Shown here piece after piece: positions 10,468-22,259 of a stretch of DNA of 64,000 nucleotides; within the stretch, counting starts at the first letter, position 1; each line of letters begins with the position of its first letter. The notes beneath the pieces are model-generated. The model did not search any database and had not been told where the DNA came from. It saw nothing but the letters and a program-made list of their open reading frames with translations. Made by a program: the position numbers and the translations under genes. This stretch comes from Norana najaformis (taxonomy: Eukaryota > Annelida > Clitellata > Crassiclitellata > Hormogastridae): positions 5,392,003 to 5,456,002 of the forward strand of contig OZ029925.1 in assembly GCA_964023275.1 (NCBI GenBank), written 5' to 3'.

Positions 10468-11864
10468 CCAAATCCGCTACAGAATTACTAAAATAATCCT
10501 ACAAGGTGAGTAATAAATCACTAAATCTGTCCTATACTGGTCTCATTCACTTGGTCCTGTTTCGAATTTTCGGCAGTGTGCTACAAAAAATGTTCCATGA
10601 AACTAAATTTTCTTCTGTTTACTAGCAGAAAATGACATAACCTTCAAGTCATAGCAAAGATCCTAATCATTACCAGAATTAACAACTTGACTATTTTTGG
10701 GCACTAAACACAAAACAAGGCAGAAACACAGAGAACCATTTTGCTTAAAATTTACAAGCGGTTACAGTCAAACAAACTAACCACGACTTGCGATTTATTG
10801 AAAAGTTCTTAAGGAAAAACTTGCAGCTTGTGCAGAACAATTTTTGCTTTGAAATAACATGGCATCGTCCATTTAGGACATCCGCAGAGGAGGGATGTTT
10901 AACCCAGATGTGAGGAAGGGGAAGGGGTTAAGCCAATGTGGACGTCTGCATCTGAATATGGTGCATCCAGTTGTAAGTACAGTGCCTTAAACACCAACTT
11001 AGTAAGGCAGCCGTCCGTATTCCCTAGGATCCCTTTGCTCGACGCTCTCCAGGGTCACCATGACGGCCTGATCAAGACCTTAGTACCCCTTTGGGGCAGA
11101 CGGACGTTTGCAAAGGGGTGTGGGAAGGGTAATGCTACAAGCGGACATGGGGAGGAGTCCACAGTAGGTCATTTTTCTGACGTCCTTTATGAACGACCCC
11201 CAATCACTTAACCATTTAAAATTTAAAATTTAACATGACTTGTGATCAGTAATCTGCAAAAGGAAAAACACCTCATGTTAGATCATCAGCAGATAAGTAC
11301 GAGTCACAGTAAAAAAGAAAATTAAACATGTCTCATCAAAAGCATTTGTCACTAATCCGTGACACAGGATCTAAATTTTCACCTGTCTGAAAAGTGTATA
11401 AAATTCTTTTTAACAAACAAAATCAATACTATAGAAAAATGAAATTCGTCTATTTATTCACGCTTATGTTAATATGATGCTTTACATAGATATTTCTAGA
11501 CCAGATTTTTCATACTGTGAATCAAACTGATTGAGAGAGAGGAAACACATTCTGTAATTATGCTACAGAAAATTTAATTCGAATCTGCTGTAATAAGATC
11601 ATTGCCAGGAAGGACTGCAGCATAAGGGCCAAATATTGGAGAACTGCCCAGGGGTAATTGTTGGAAAACGAACCAGCGCAAAACATTGGAAACAAACCAC
11701 ATATTGGAAATACAGTAAATATCGAAGGCTAATTTTAGTTCATATTCTGTCACTTTAAAATAGCACAGTAAAGATGGAATAGCAGAAAAGCATTGAAATG
11801 TATACAGCTAATCGCAGCAAGACTGACTTCATGAAATACACTGGCAACGAGAATTTCACGTAAA

Positions 11865-12000
11865 TAAATGTAAATGTATTTATGTATGGCCTCAACTCTG
11901 CTCATTTTTCAGTGATTTTATCCAGTGAGATCCTTCACCACTGCCCATTTGAATGGGTGTCACGCCACTTAAGGTCCCAGTGTCTGGACCATGCTAGCAC
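11865..12000 (-). repeat. Interspersed repeat family A copy
   Basis: It shares with at least eight other sites in the window a body containing GACC..CTCGACCCTGCTCA-like, GTGAGATCCTTCACCACTGCC and AATGGGTGCCAC blocks, plus a tail of ACATTTACATTT type. Other copies lie near 16842-16940, 18560-18610, 22885-23000, 23315-23440, 23600-23705, 24105-24185, 41570-41670 and 62945-63095. The short A-rich simple tail suggests a SINE or LINE 3' end. Confidence 0.65.
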
Positions 12001-14649
12001 AAGATTCAGATCTCTGAAATAAGCCACTGCTGGTATGCAAACTGCCATTTCCGCACACAGAGGCACCTTGACATACGCTTTAACCAACGTAGCTAACCAG
12101 GTCAGCACTGTAGCACATGCACCCTAACCTTTTCAACCTGAATATCACATTTTAGCATATTCCGTATTAACCTTAACAAGTCTCGAAAGCACCTTTGAAT
12201 AAAAGCTCATTAAAGAGCTTTTCTGAAATTGAAGTACAAGGGTAGACAAAAAACAATATTTTTACAGCTGTCATCTGTAAATACTAAAATGCTTTAACTG
12301 CTTCTAGCTAACAGTGCATAAATAGTCTAAAATGAATTAATGCCATTGGCCGGATCCATAATCAAGAATCAAGATCTGTAAGGACCTGGTTCTGCCCACT
12401 GCTTACGAAAAGGGAACACAATCCACATAAACCCAAAACATAATAAATAATTTCTCTGGTAATTGGAACACATTGGCAAAAGCTGAACCCACAGTGTCTT
12501 TGCAAACTGAATCACACAGCAAGTCTGAACCAACACCCATAGCTCAATGCCATTGTCATTAACAACAGGATCTACTAAAATGTTGATAACGGTGAAACCA
12601 AGGACTTAGTTTAACTTATTAACAGCAACAGCTTGTACAAATTTGCAGAAATTGTTAGCCTTGTGAAAGTAGTTGCTTATATAAAGCTCAAACTTACACT
12701 CCACAAAGCAAATGCAACATGATTCCATTTCAAAATAAACACCTCTGTTTCTCAGTGTGCAATGCCTTGGCCTTAATTTCACCCTTTCACACAATGAACA
12801 CAACTATTTTGCCTTGTTTAGAACTGAACAACATTAGGTTGAGCTCACTGCAATGGACGAATTCTGGGTTTGTCCTTTTGCTACCCGGGTAAAGAACTTT
12901 CAACTAATCAGGATGCAAAGAAAATCGGACAGTGAGAAGCAGGTTAGAAGGAAGGCTGATTTTGTTCCAGAACTTCACTGGCCATTGCAAGAACAAATGG
13001 AGGCAACTCATGGAAATACACCTGGAAAATCAAATTTAATCCAGTTCTGTGCTATGCCAGCGGTTTTAAAAAATACTGAAGAAAACTTTATCAACAGCAA
13101 CAGAGACCATGACACCCATTCATGTAGCATATGAAAGCAAGTCAAACAAGCTTCCTTAACCCAGGGATAGCATTAACGTTAGCAGTCCTGATATATGCTA
13201 CAACTATATATAGTCTATGTGCTAGAATTTATCTTCTGTTTCCTTCACAGGAGTCAATTTTTCCTTAATTTACCTCCCTAAGGCAAACACTTTCAACTAT
13301 TGACACAACAACAGTAGCATCAAATATTGCGTGCTGGCATTGGGTGTCTCTAAACAACACTGCCACAATACAGCTTAAATTACTTCTAAATGCAAATCGC
13401 TGATTTTATCAGTGAGAACCCAATTAATAGTATTAATTAATCAGAGGTGTCTTTTCAAGATCAGCATTTGTAAATATCATGAGAATAACAGCATTAATCA
13501 AGCTGTGCAAACGGAAAAATAAACACTTCAACAGATATCTCAGGATCACGTCTCAACGTCTAATCTACTTATGATGCATAGTGATACATGCGCAACTTAT
13601 GTACACAATCAAGTGACCTAGTTACTAAATACTCAACAATGTTTCTTCGCTACTGACATGGAGGCTTGCTTCAGCAGTCCTCACATTACGTCACAACTAA
13701 ATGCACCTTGAAATGTAGAAATTAAAGGTGGATGTAAACGGCTGTGGTGGGTCATATACTTTTAAAAGTGAAGTCTGCTTTAAGAAGACACAAAGTCGAC
13801 CAAAATAAGCAGAAACAAATTCTCTGTTATTGAGACAGTTATCTTGTCTGACAGCCAAAGAAAAACATTCCATGTTTAACAGATAAGTAAGCCACTACTA
13901 TGATGATTCTGTTAAGGGACAACTTCTTGACGAGATTTCTAAAAGAGCTACTCCTAAGAACGTATTGATCTGCAAAATGACTGCTTGAGCACGAATTCTA
14001 GCAACTACAACTGGTCTTGTTGGAAACAGCAGTCTTACAACGTCCAGATCTTTAAAAAATCATCACTTCAAAATGTTTGTTCCACAACTCCAGAACATAT
14101 TCATCACACTCGCCTAGGAATGACAAATGTTACTTGAAAGCATCCTATTTCTGCAGATGCTGTCCATATAGATCATGTTTTTCAACTTAGATTTATTCAT
14201 AACATTCATAAATCATTCAACTTTGTAAAAGTTTCTTACTTAACAAATAAGAACAATTTTGAAACCAAAAACAAGACAATCTTTCTAAAATTTTGACAAG
14301 ATAGCTGAAGACTGAAAAAAACACTATCTAACAGCAGAGAAAGACCACAATTTGTTCAACAGATTCCAAATTTCAATAAGCTGATTTCCCATAAAAACAA
14401 CCACCAGCAAAACGTTTCCTAAGAATTCAGAACATATAGCAAGTTGTAAGAGAAAATAATTTAAATCATAAAGCTCTCTAAAATAACAAGTAATATCATT
14501 GTCGACTAAGACTGATGCATCGTGAAGTTTCTTTGCTGTTTCTTATCACACGTCCTAATGCCACACAGCCTGCAAGTAGAAACAATACAGAACGCAAAAT
14601 TACTCATCTATACAACACTTTTAAGAGCCTTTCAGAAGTTCGAGGCTTT

Positions 14650-14835
14650 AATGGGCATGGTAGCCGAGCGGATAGAGCGCTTGGCTTCTAATGCGGACAG
14701 TACGGGTTTGAGCCTCTTCCCCTTAGACGGTTACTGTGTAGGACCTTGAGCAAGTCATTCACTCACAGTTGCATCATGCCTCATATTCAGATCTACCGAC
14801 CTTGCACGTGAAATAAATGTAAATAATAATAATAT
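14650..14835 (+). mobile_element. tRNA-derived SINE
   Basis: The 5' part looks like a tRNA gene. It has an A box (TAGCCGAGCGGA), an anticodon-arm-like GGCTTCTAATGC, and a B box (GGGTTTGAGCCTC) about 33 bp downstream. The body then runs into an AAATAATAATAAT tail. The anticodon region most resembles tRNA-Arg(UCU). It cannot be a functional tRNA because acceptor pairing is not maintained. RNA polymerase III transcription from the A/B boxes is what is known of this class. Confidence 0.7.
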
Positions 14836-15877
14836 ATAGCACTATTAACAGCCTTTCAGAAGTTTAGGGCTATCAGCTGTATATCATAATCAACAAAGTT
14901 AAAATTAAGAAATGTGGAAAACAAATCATGTGCTGCTTCAAAGCCATCAGGACATTTGAAAATAAGCTGCACAATACACCTATATTTTTGTGCCATATAA
15001 TTTATAATACAAACAAATTTAGCACTAAATCAATATTTACAAATACCTCAAATTGGATGTGAAACATAACTACAATCCAATGGAACAACAGCCAATATTA
15101 TCAATAGTTTTTTAACATCGTGTTGTTTACAAACACAAACAATGCACAAAAGACATTAATAAAAAAAGCTGTTGAAAAAAATTAAAATACTTCATAAACT
15201 AGATCTCTTCGTACTTACTTCAGCACCATCCCAAAAGGATTCGAGGAATTCTCATCGGTAGAACTGAAAGTTTGAACAACAAAATTAATCAAAACTGCAC
15301 TAGAGTATTTGCGCATTCTTCTGAAATAAGACTCAGTTTCCTTCACTGTGACTACAGCAAAGGCCATAGAATTTGCTACAGCATTTTCATCACAGAAGTA
15401 GCAGCATTAGCACGCTGATGCAGGGTTAACAGAAAATCCCAGACAAAAATCACGAAAATTGGATTAAGAAGTATTATCAATAGTTTACTACCTTGCCAAT
15501 GCAAAAGCAGCTGCAGCTACGCATACAGTTAACCTCTAAGTAAATCCTGAATAATGTTATCTTATAGTCAGCTTTAATACCAAACATTTACAGCTGGATT
15601 TTAGGATGCATTCATTTGGAAGATAACTGCCTGCAAAGTTACACAGTTTAACTATGTTAGTAAGTATGTAATGCATTTGTTAACACGCCATATGTCCATG
15701 ACAATGCGAGCCATGTTAATTTCACATAACTTGCCCAGGATCTGAACTCAGCTCACTCAACTGAAAAGTCAATTGGCCACGAATACAGGTACCGGTAACA
15801 GAAAGTTAACCCTGGGTAAGTTTAGAATAACCTTCCATCAAAATTATTTACAAAACACAAACAGTAACAGGTAACAG

Positions 15878-16426
15878 TTAGTTAAACTCTGGGTAAATGT
15901 AGGATAGCTTTACCTTAAAGTTATTTGTTCCCGGACGCCCACTTTTGTAAACATCAGGCATTGAACCCATTGGATAAACAACCAATTTAACAGACGCTTT
16001 TCCTCTTACGTCGATCTCAAAAGAAATTAACTGTCTCCAGAAACCCTCGTTGGGGCGTATAATTGGTCGCCGACCCTTTAAGTCAAAGTATGCCTCCCGC
16101 AACGTTTTGCCCTCGTACTTCACAAGGTAAGCTAGGCAGATGGTCGCTGATCGACTAACACCGAATGCACAGTGAACCAGTGAATGGCTGCCCGCCTTCT
16201 TCACTGCGTGGATCTTGTCTGCGCAAACATCCATAAACCGCCGGATGTTTTCTGCAGGTGAGTCGTAGATATTGAGTTTCATGAACTCGACGTTTGGAAA
16301 GTCCAGATTGGGTTTTTCCATTGTCGCGTTAACGATGAGCGAGATGTCTCGAAGTCGAATCTTCTCCTCAGTCAGGGAGTCAAAGTCACTAAGGTAGAGG
16401 CCATCGCACACCGCTGTTATGTCCAT
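15878..16426 (-). CDS. Dual-specificity phosphatase, DUSP14/18/21-like
   Basis: An atypical dual-specificity protein phosphatase of about 182 aa, close to the 188-198 aa of vertebrate DUSP18/DUSP14. Such enzymes dephosphorylate Tyr and Ser/Thr on signalling proteins through a Cys-phosphate intermediate. The signature HCAFGVSRSA supplies the catalytic Cys (residue 86) and Arg (92). The general-acid Asp is in IYDSPAEN (residue 55). Family-specific blocks are VNATMEKPN, RRPIIRPNEGFWRQLI and the tail PMGSMPDVY. I chose ATG 16426 because it has a good context (A at -3, G at +4) and matches the family N-terminus. A splice acceptor (CACACCCCACAG, ending 16430) sits just upstream. The frame stays open to an ATG at 16543, which would add 39 residues that do not look like the family. 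No MAP-kinase-binding domain is present. The catalytic domain appears in one exon. Confidence 0.9.
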   Translation of the reverse strand: MDITAVCDGLYLSDFDSLTEEKIRLRDISLIVNATMEKPNLDFPNVEFMKLNIYDSPAENIRRFMDVCADKIHAVKKAGSHSLVHCAFGVSRSATICLAYLVKYEGKTLREAYFDLKGRRPIIRPNEGFWRQLISFEIDVRGKASVKLVVYPMGSMPDVYKSGRPGTNNFKVKLSYIYPEFN

Positions 16427-18400
16427 ACTCTGTGGGGTGTGGCCACGGTGAGTAAACGGTAAGCCGGTTGAATCTGCAGTGGGCATCAGGTTCTGCAATT
16501 TGTCCAACAGAACCCAAAATTCAACATGAGGACATTTATGCATTATTTACTGTGCAAGATCAGTAAATCTTAATCTAATGCATGAGAAAAGCGTGCGAAC
16601 AATTTCTTTAGGGTTGTTACCTTGAAGTTCACAGGCTCAATTCTGTCTAACAGCTTGGGTCAAGATGCGAACACGTATGCAAATACTGGCTTGACCAGAA
16701 AAAATTTAAAAACCTTAATTACCATACAGAAAAGTTTTAAAAACCTCAATCACCATACAGAGTAAGTGGTAATTTGTTAATAGCCACTGTGATTTATCAC
16801 TAAATTTCTTTGTAGTCCCCTATGACAAAAGTGGGCAGAAGTAGTGAAGGATCTCACCCAACAAATTCGTTGAAAAATGAGCAATGTTGAAGCCATACGA
16901 TCGCTATAGAAAATCATGTACATTTAGATTTACATTTTACCCAATGTACTGTCTTAAATCACCAACAGCAATAACCCAATCTGCTGAATATTGGCAACTG
17001 ATTCACTGGATAATAGTAGTGTCTCAAATCAAATTCAATTTGAGATGTGTGTGAAGACTGATTTAGCACTAAATTTGTTTGCAGTCATCTACAGGAAATT
17101 AAAATTAGCCAACCTCCTTGCCTTAGATACACGAACAGCAATAGAAATTCCCATTCAAATACAACACCACTTACCATATATTTTCGGAATACTGCAAAAT
17201 CAATTTATCAGTACATACCATAAAACAATCTTTGGTAATGTGATACTGTCAATATACATAATTCCAAAAAAATGAGAACTTGCTTTCACTGACTGAATTT
17301 GATGAAGCCATTCTGAATTTCAAGTTCTGGAGCTGAGGAAATAAGCTGATTGACGGAACAATGCAAAATTAGGAAGTTTCCGCCAGATCTTAGGAAACCA
17401 TAGCTGTCTGACCTGCAACAGTCAAACGCAAAAATTATACTTACAACCACCCACTCCCTTACCAAGCACATGAAACTACAAGTGTCCACCCTAAATTAAA
17501 CTGCTAGTTTTCAACAAAAACTGTGTTGTCTTGACAGTAACCTTCATCAAAACAAAGTGCTGCAATATTCAATATGATGACCCTAAGAGCTTAGTATTGG
17601 GTTATTTTCTTCACAGCAAGTTATTAGCTCAGGCGTGATAATTCTATTGCTCAGGTTACACAACATTACTTCTGTGTTTACTTAACATTACTGTCGCATT
17701 TCCGTCACGTATAACTTTCAACAATTCCGACTTTGTTAACCAGAAATCATTAGCACAATCATTCCAAAGGCATTACACTCAAAGCTGATCACAAACTCAA
17801 GCAAACAATATCCCACACAAACACGCGTCCAACGTCTCACGTTTCATTATAGGAAAAACCATCGCTTTGTCACGCGCCGTATCATGGCCCTTCGGCTTCT
17901 GTTATCGTCCTGTCATCAATGAATTGATACAAAAGCCCTGAGGCCTCATTGTATGATGATCTAACTGAAGCTCGCTACAGATTATTTCAGAAATCAATCA
18001 CTTGCTCTACCTCTCAGATTTCGTCACCAGCATGTCCCGCATATACTTGAGTTACAAATCAGTAAATGAAAAACCGCAACCACAAAATTATCAAGAATGC
18101 AAATACCGATAAACCACTACAAGGTTATTAAAACAGTTTCATCGCTTTTTAACTGAGTAAAAGTATGGTTCAGTACCGTGCCAAACACCGATTCGGCGTT
18201 ACTTTGTGATATTACACATTTAAAGAACCAACTATTAAGTTTTTCCTGTTTTGTCTTGGCAAGGACACTTCAAGAGTGACTGACGTCACGTTACTAAGCC
18301 TTTGCTTACCGCCAAGCCAATTCTGACAAAAACTTTAAATTAAAGCGCTATATAAAGTACGTCAGTAAGTAGAATGTAAAATCGGCTGTTCCGATCGACA
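16427..18400. other. 5' flank or intron of the phosphatase gene
   Basis: No other gene is seen. It probably carries the upstream intron, UTR exon and promoter of the - strand phosphatase. A perfect CRE-type palindrome TGACGTCA lies at 18281-18288. A family A repeat is at about 16842-16940. Transcription start is not resolved. Confidence 0.35.
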
Positions 18401-18556
18401 GTCGTAATCGTAATCCCGAGATTTCTACAGCGCCCAACGAAAGCCACGTCACGGGGACCAGCTTATTCACAGGCGCTCAGTAAAAACAAAATCGTTAGGT
18501 AAAAAGGTTCGGTTCCAGATGAAGATCCAAGTCAGGCAGAGAGACAGAGCTTATAG
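18401..18556 (-). repeat. Interspersed repeat family B copy
   Basis: Nine copies of this family occur in the window. Cores read ACAGCGCCCAACGAAAGC, then CAGTCAAAACAAAATCGATA, then GGTTCGGTTCCAGGTCAAG in + view. On the strand with the simple tail it ends GCGCTGTAGAAATCTCGAG plus GATTAC repeats. Other copies lie near 19446-19620, 29803-29930, 35331-35468, 37765-37895, 47835-47978, 53692-53826, 56298-56455 and 59365-59520. The tail suggests a LINE 3' end or a SINE. Confidence 0.7.
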
Positions 18557-19274
18557 GGTAGATGTAAATGTACAAGGTTTAATATAGCGACCACAGGTCC
18601 TCGACCCTGCTCAGTTTTAAATATCCGTTTACTTGTGCTAAAGGAAATTTTTTTCTGTATTTTCTACATTTGTTGTGAACAAAAGTATACATATAAAATG
18701 ACACAGAGAAGCTATTGCTGAGGGTAGGGAAAGCTGTGAAATGTATGGATCAGGGTTAGATTTCTTGAAAATGCAAAACTCCAGTCTTGAATGCAGTTAC
18801 TTTCAAGCAGCATCAAATTCTGCCACAACATAATTATACTAGCTTATTCAAGGCCTTCAGATAACAATCATATCAAATGCTTCTTCAAAGATCTGTCACT
18901 TATTCCACCGCTTGTCGGTACACGCAGTGCTTCAATGCCATCGCATTTTTGGGCCACTGAGTTAGGTAGCTCGACGACACACTGTCGATTTCACGTGATT
19001 TATTACAGTTCCAAGTTTTGAGTGCTTATATTATGGATCTAGAGCAGACAGATTTACCCACGTTTGTGAAATCTCTTCGCCAGATGGCAGCATTGTGCCT
19101 GTAGTCAACTGTTAGTGGTACCCGCAATGGAAAACAGAATATACAACTCACTCGAAAGGTGTCACCAGCGTTCATGTCTGCGAATGTCGTGACTGGTGGC
19201 GTTTGCCACAAAATTCGAAGTTTTACGGCGTTACTATTCCAAATCTCCGCCAAGGCAGGAATTGGTTTCGAGAT

Positions 19275-19460
19275 TTATGGTACATTAGAGATTGCAAGGG
19301 GTGAAGACCTAGTGTAGGTGAATTTGTAAAATGGATCAGATAATTGTCGTAATTCTGGCGGGAGTGTATTCCAGAGGGTGAAGCAGCTATAGCTATAGAG
19401 CAATTTCCAACTTTTAAGGATGAGGTGACGGGAGGGCGGCGAAGTAATCATAATCGTAAT
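19275..19460 (-). pseudogene. LINE reverse-transcriptase C-terminal remnant
   Basis: The - strand frame contains YSCFTLWNTLPPELRQL, the F-x-x-x-x-LWN-x-LP-x-x-x-R pattern found at the very C-terminus of many animal non-LTR retrotransposon ORF2 proteins. Only this tail survives. It lies between two family B copies. Confidence 0.55.
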
Positions 19461-19620
19461 CCCGAGATTTCTACAGCGCCCAACGAAAGCCACGTTACGG
19501 GGACCAGATTGTTCACAGGCGCTCAGTCAAAACAAAATCGATAGACAAGAGGGTTCGGTACCAGGTCAAGATCAAAAAGTGTGACAGAGAGACAGCGTGG
19601 CAGCTACGGTGGGTGGTGCT
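19446..19620 (-). repeat. Interspersed repeat family B copy
   Basis: The second nearby copy, in the same orientation as 18401-18556. It carries a longer 5' part that continues toward the AT microsatellite. Confidence 0.65.
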
Positions 19621-19787
19621 TGGGATTGGAGCTGACACAGAGAGATAAGAAGAAGAAGTGGTGTCAGCTGTGAAAGAGGAATGGAAGTGTTAAGGCAGAA
19701 GAGGATCGGATTGAGCGGATTGGTTGGACTGTGAATAACTGACGGTGCTAGGACGAAAAGAAGGAAGAAGAAGAGAAGGAGAGAGAG

Positions 19788-19960
<173 letters not shown>

Positions 19961-20477
19961 AGATGAGAGAGGAGAGAATGAGGCGAAGAATAACTAAGAC
20001 GCAGAAGAAGAGGAAGACAATGAGGAGGTTAGAACAGAATGAACAAAGAAGGGATAGAAAGAAAGAGTGAAAAGTGCAAGTCATCGGCAAAACTTTCGGA
20101 GCTTCAACGAACACACACACCAGCGAAGTCCGCAGTTAATGCCCTTCTTTGTGCGGGCAGTTGGAAAGGGTGGGGTGGAGTGGATGGACTACCCAACCGA
20201 TTGGGGGTTAACAGCATAACGACCCCGTCCTTTATAACGACGAAATCATCGCCCTCAACGTCCCCCCATTAGCGAACGCCGCAAATATACGCCGCCCCTT
20301 AATAAACGAGAGACCCCCAAGTTCACACCCTCTGCTGAGGTGTTTAAATAGGGTGGGGGTTAAGTACTGCGCCCATCTGGTCCTTGCTTGTGGCGTTCCA
20401 ATAATGCTGGCACGCCCCTTACTCTATGTGTACGCGGAGACCGATTTAAAAACGCGTTTGCCCACACGCGAAAGGCC

Positions 20478-20484
20478 TATAAAG
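20478..20484 (+). promoter_or_regulatory. TATA box of a candidate transcription unit
   Basis: CCTATAAAGG lies in GC-rich DNA, about 30 bp before a plausible start region near 20508 and 125 bp before a good splice donor. The context suggests a real core promoter, but no transcript evidence is available. Confidence 0.4.
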
Positions 20485-20507
20485 GTGGAGGCCTAAGGGC
20501 GGAGGGA

Positions 20508-21310
20508 GGCCACAAGGCCTTGCTTGGGTCACCGTCATCATTGTAATAGTCGGCTTCTTTTCCTCTTCCATCTTTCATCTTCTGTTCTTGTTCCCTTTGA
20601 AGGTAAGCCGTCCGCCAACGAAGATCCGCCCCCTAATTTTGGAGTAAGAGTTAAACAGCTAAGAAGAGGGAGGGGTTGTCACTACCCCCTCTCGAACCAC
20701 TTCTGGCTTAATCAACCAATGCCGATCAAATCAACCGTAAATAAACATTACAGACAGACAGACAGACAGGCAGACAGACAGGCAGGCAGACAGGCAGGCA
20801 GGCAAGCGGATTTATTATGATATGCAGGCGGCCAGCTGTCTGCCTGCCTGTTTGTCTCTCTGCCGATCTGTATGTATGTATGTATGTATGTATTTATGTA
20901 TGTACGTATGTCTGTCTGTCTGTCTGTCTGTCTGTCTGAATGCCTGCCTGCATTTTCTTAATTGAACATCTAAGGATTTACGTGGCGCCCTCTGCGCTGA
21001 TTAAAGAGAAATGATAACTAATGAAATCGCGAAGTTCTATTAAAACATAAAATCATAAACTTTATTGCAATTGTTCTAATCTAGGCGTGTGCTAATATGG
21101 TTCTCTTCCCATTCCCTTCCTTCCCGCCCTCCGCTCATAGTTACTGGACGGAAGCAGACGGCACATTCCAGCAGAAATCGATACCAAGTGGACACTGGCT
21201 CTCCGCCTTCCATTAAGGTCACAGGGAGGAGATACGGTGGGAGGAGACACAGTTGCCGCCGAACCGTTTGATCTCCGCCCAATAAACTCGTGAGTAGCCT
21301 TTAATCTTCG
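20508..21310 (+). ncRNA. Candidate two-exon non-coding transcript
   Basis: Inferred unit. Exon 1 is about 20508-20602, ending at the donor AAG|GTAAGC. The intron is 20603-21140, ending in a strong pyrimidine tract and CTCATAG. Exon 2 runs from 21141 to a site just after AATAAA (21281-21286), with GT-rich DNA downstream. I see no ATG in either proposed exon, so it would be non-coding. The same signals could also come from the LTR of an unrecognised element. The intron contains PyPu microsatellites. Confidence 0.3.
20748..20945. repeat. (CAGA/CAGG)n and (GTAT/GTCT)n microsatellites
   Basis: Tetranucleotide tracts: CAGA/CAGG at 20748-20811 and GTAT then GTCT at 20870-20940. The two are roughly complementary in sequence type and could fold back on each other. 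Confidence 0.9.
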
Positions 21311-21583
21311 CTCGATAACCGAATTCTCATCGCTTGTCGCCTCATTGTTGCTCGTCAGGGTGTGTGAAACCCCACACTGAGTCGGCTGCCCGTCCTGTCG
21401 TGAGGCACAAGGGTAGCGACCGTGCCAGACCCCCTCGGGCGCTCTAAACTGGTGCTAATATTGGCCGACCGAACGCTAATGTTACCTGAAGCCCATATTG
21501 ACCAGGGCGGTCAAGCGGAACGGACCAGAAGCCGAGCATTACGGTAATTGAGTCGTTAAGGTGAGGATGGATACCTGAGCAGT

Positions 21584-21712
21584 ATGAGGAGACGGAGGAG
21601 GAGGAAGAGAAGGAAGAGGAGGAGGAGGAGGAAGAGAAGAAGGGGGAGGAGGAGGAGGAGGAATGATTCCAATCTGTCTGTCTGTCTGTCTGTCTGTCTC
21701 TGTCTGTCTTCG
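21584..21712. repeat. (GGA)n purine tract and (GTCT)n microsatellite
   Basis: About 80 bp of GGA/GAA polypurine is followed by GTCT repeats. The frames through it are artefacts (poly-Arg or poly-Pro). Confidence 0.9.
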
Positions 21713-21799
21713 TTTTTCCCGGTCCCTATTCGTTTGTCTGTTCGTCTCCCAACTGTTGTTACATACCTTATATGCGCACGTTTTACTTAGGCCTACATA

Positions 21800-21802
<3 letters not shown>

Positions 21803-21838
<36 letters not shown>

Positions 21839-22220
21839 ATATATATTACATTAGGTATATACATACCCACAATGCCACAAAGTGTATGCATGTCTATAGT
21901 TTGCACATGTGATGCATTTCTATATTTATATTACATATCTTAGGTATATATATAAATATATATATATAATATATATATACCTAAGATATGTAGTATCATA
22001 TATATTGAGAAATATATATATATATTGAGAGATTATATATGTGTTATATATGTATACAAAATACTCGGTATGTTTGTGAAGTGAGGCGGTCAGCCAGAGA
22101 TGGGTTTGGAGTGGAAGAGAATAAGAGAGACACAGAGAGGAAGGAGGAATAAGGAAAAGACAAAGATAAAATGAAGCCTCTGTGTATCTATATGTTATAT
22201 ATATATATATATAGTGATAT
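21803..22220. repeat. AT-rich low-complexity region
   Basis: Repeated TATATA tracts, including an inverted pair around CTTAGGTATATATA and TATATACCTAAG (about 21938-21986). No gene is seen. Confidence 0.8.
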
Positions 22221-22259
22221 ATTTATGTGAATATATTGTGTTTGAAACGCTGTTTCACC

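Larger units (their letters stand above)
4494..10481 (-). mobile_element. Ty3/gypsy LTR retrotransposon, internally deleted
   Basis: A complete-ended LTR element. Two 991-bp LTRs begin TGTGAC and end GCTACA in + strand view and are flanked by a GAAT target duplication (4490-4493 and 10482-10485; AGAAT if the terminal A is shared). On the coding (-) strand the order is 5' LTR (9491-10481), PBS, one Gag-Pol frame, about 790 bp of non-coding DNA, PPT and 3' LTR (4494-5484). The two LTRs differ at one base that I noticed (C at 4503 against T at 9500), so insertion is recent. The pol order of protease then RT, with an integrase C-terminal GPF-type domain, fits Metaviridae. Pol has lost most of RNase H and the integrase core, so this copy should depend on enzymes from an intact relative. 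Confidence 0.93.
9491..10481 (-). repeat. 5' LTR (promoter LTR) of the gypsy element
   Basis: On the - strand it starts TGTAGC and ends GTCACA. From 5' to 3' it holds a GC-rich composite minisatellite (10467-9870, U3), a TATA box (9861-9853), a short ATGCA-rich tandem tract near the expected start site, and a polyadenylation signal (9656-9651). This U3-R-U5 order independently confirms the - orientation. Confidence 0.93.
10486..15877. other. A-rich region downstream of the phosphatase gene
   Basis: No coding gene is recognised. The + strand is A/C-rich, so the - strand is T/G-rich, which fits introns or a long 3' UTR of the - strand phosphatase gene. Candidate - strand AATAAA signals occur near 14191, 11450 and 10795. 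It contains one interspersed repeat copy near 11865-12000 and a tRNA-derived SINE near 14650-14835. Confidence 0.45.

Noticed and set aside
10936-11211. 91-aa frame
   Set aside because: No recognisable motif, no splice context, and composition like surrounding non-coding DNA.
12853-13134. 93-aa frame with a start codon
   Set aside because: No family recognised. It is short and antisense to the likely 3' region of the phosphatase gene.
14650-14725. Functional tRNA gene
   Set aside because: A and B boxes are present, but acceptor-stem pairing is lost and the sequence continues into a SINE body and tail.
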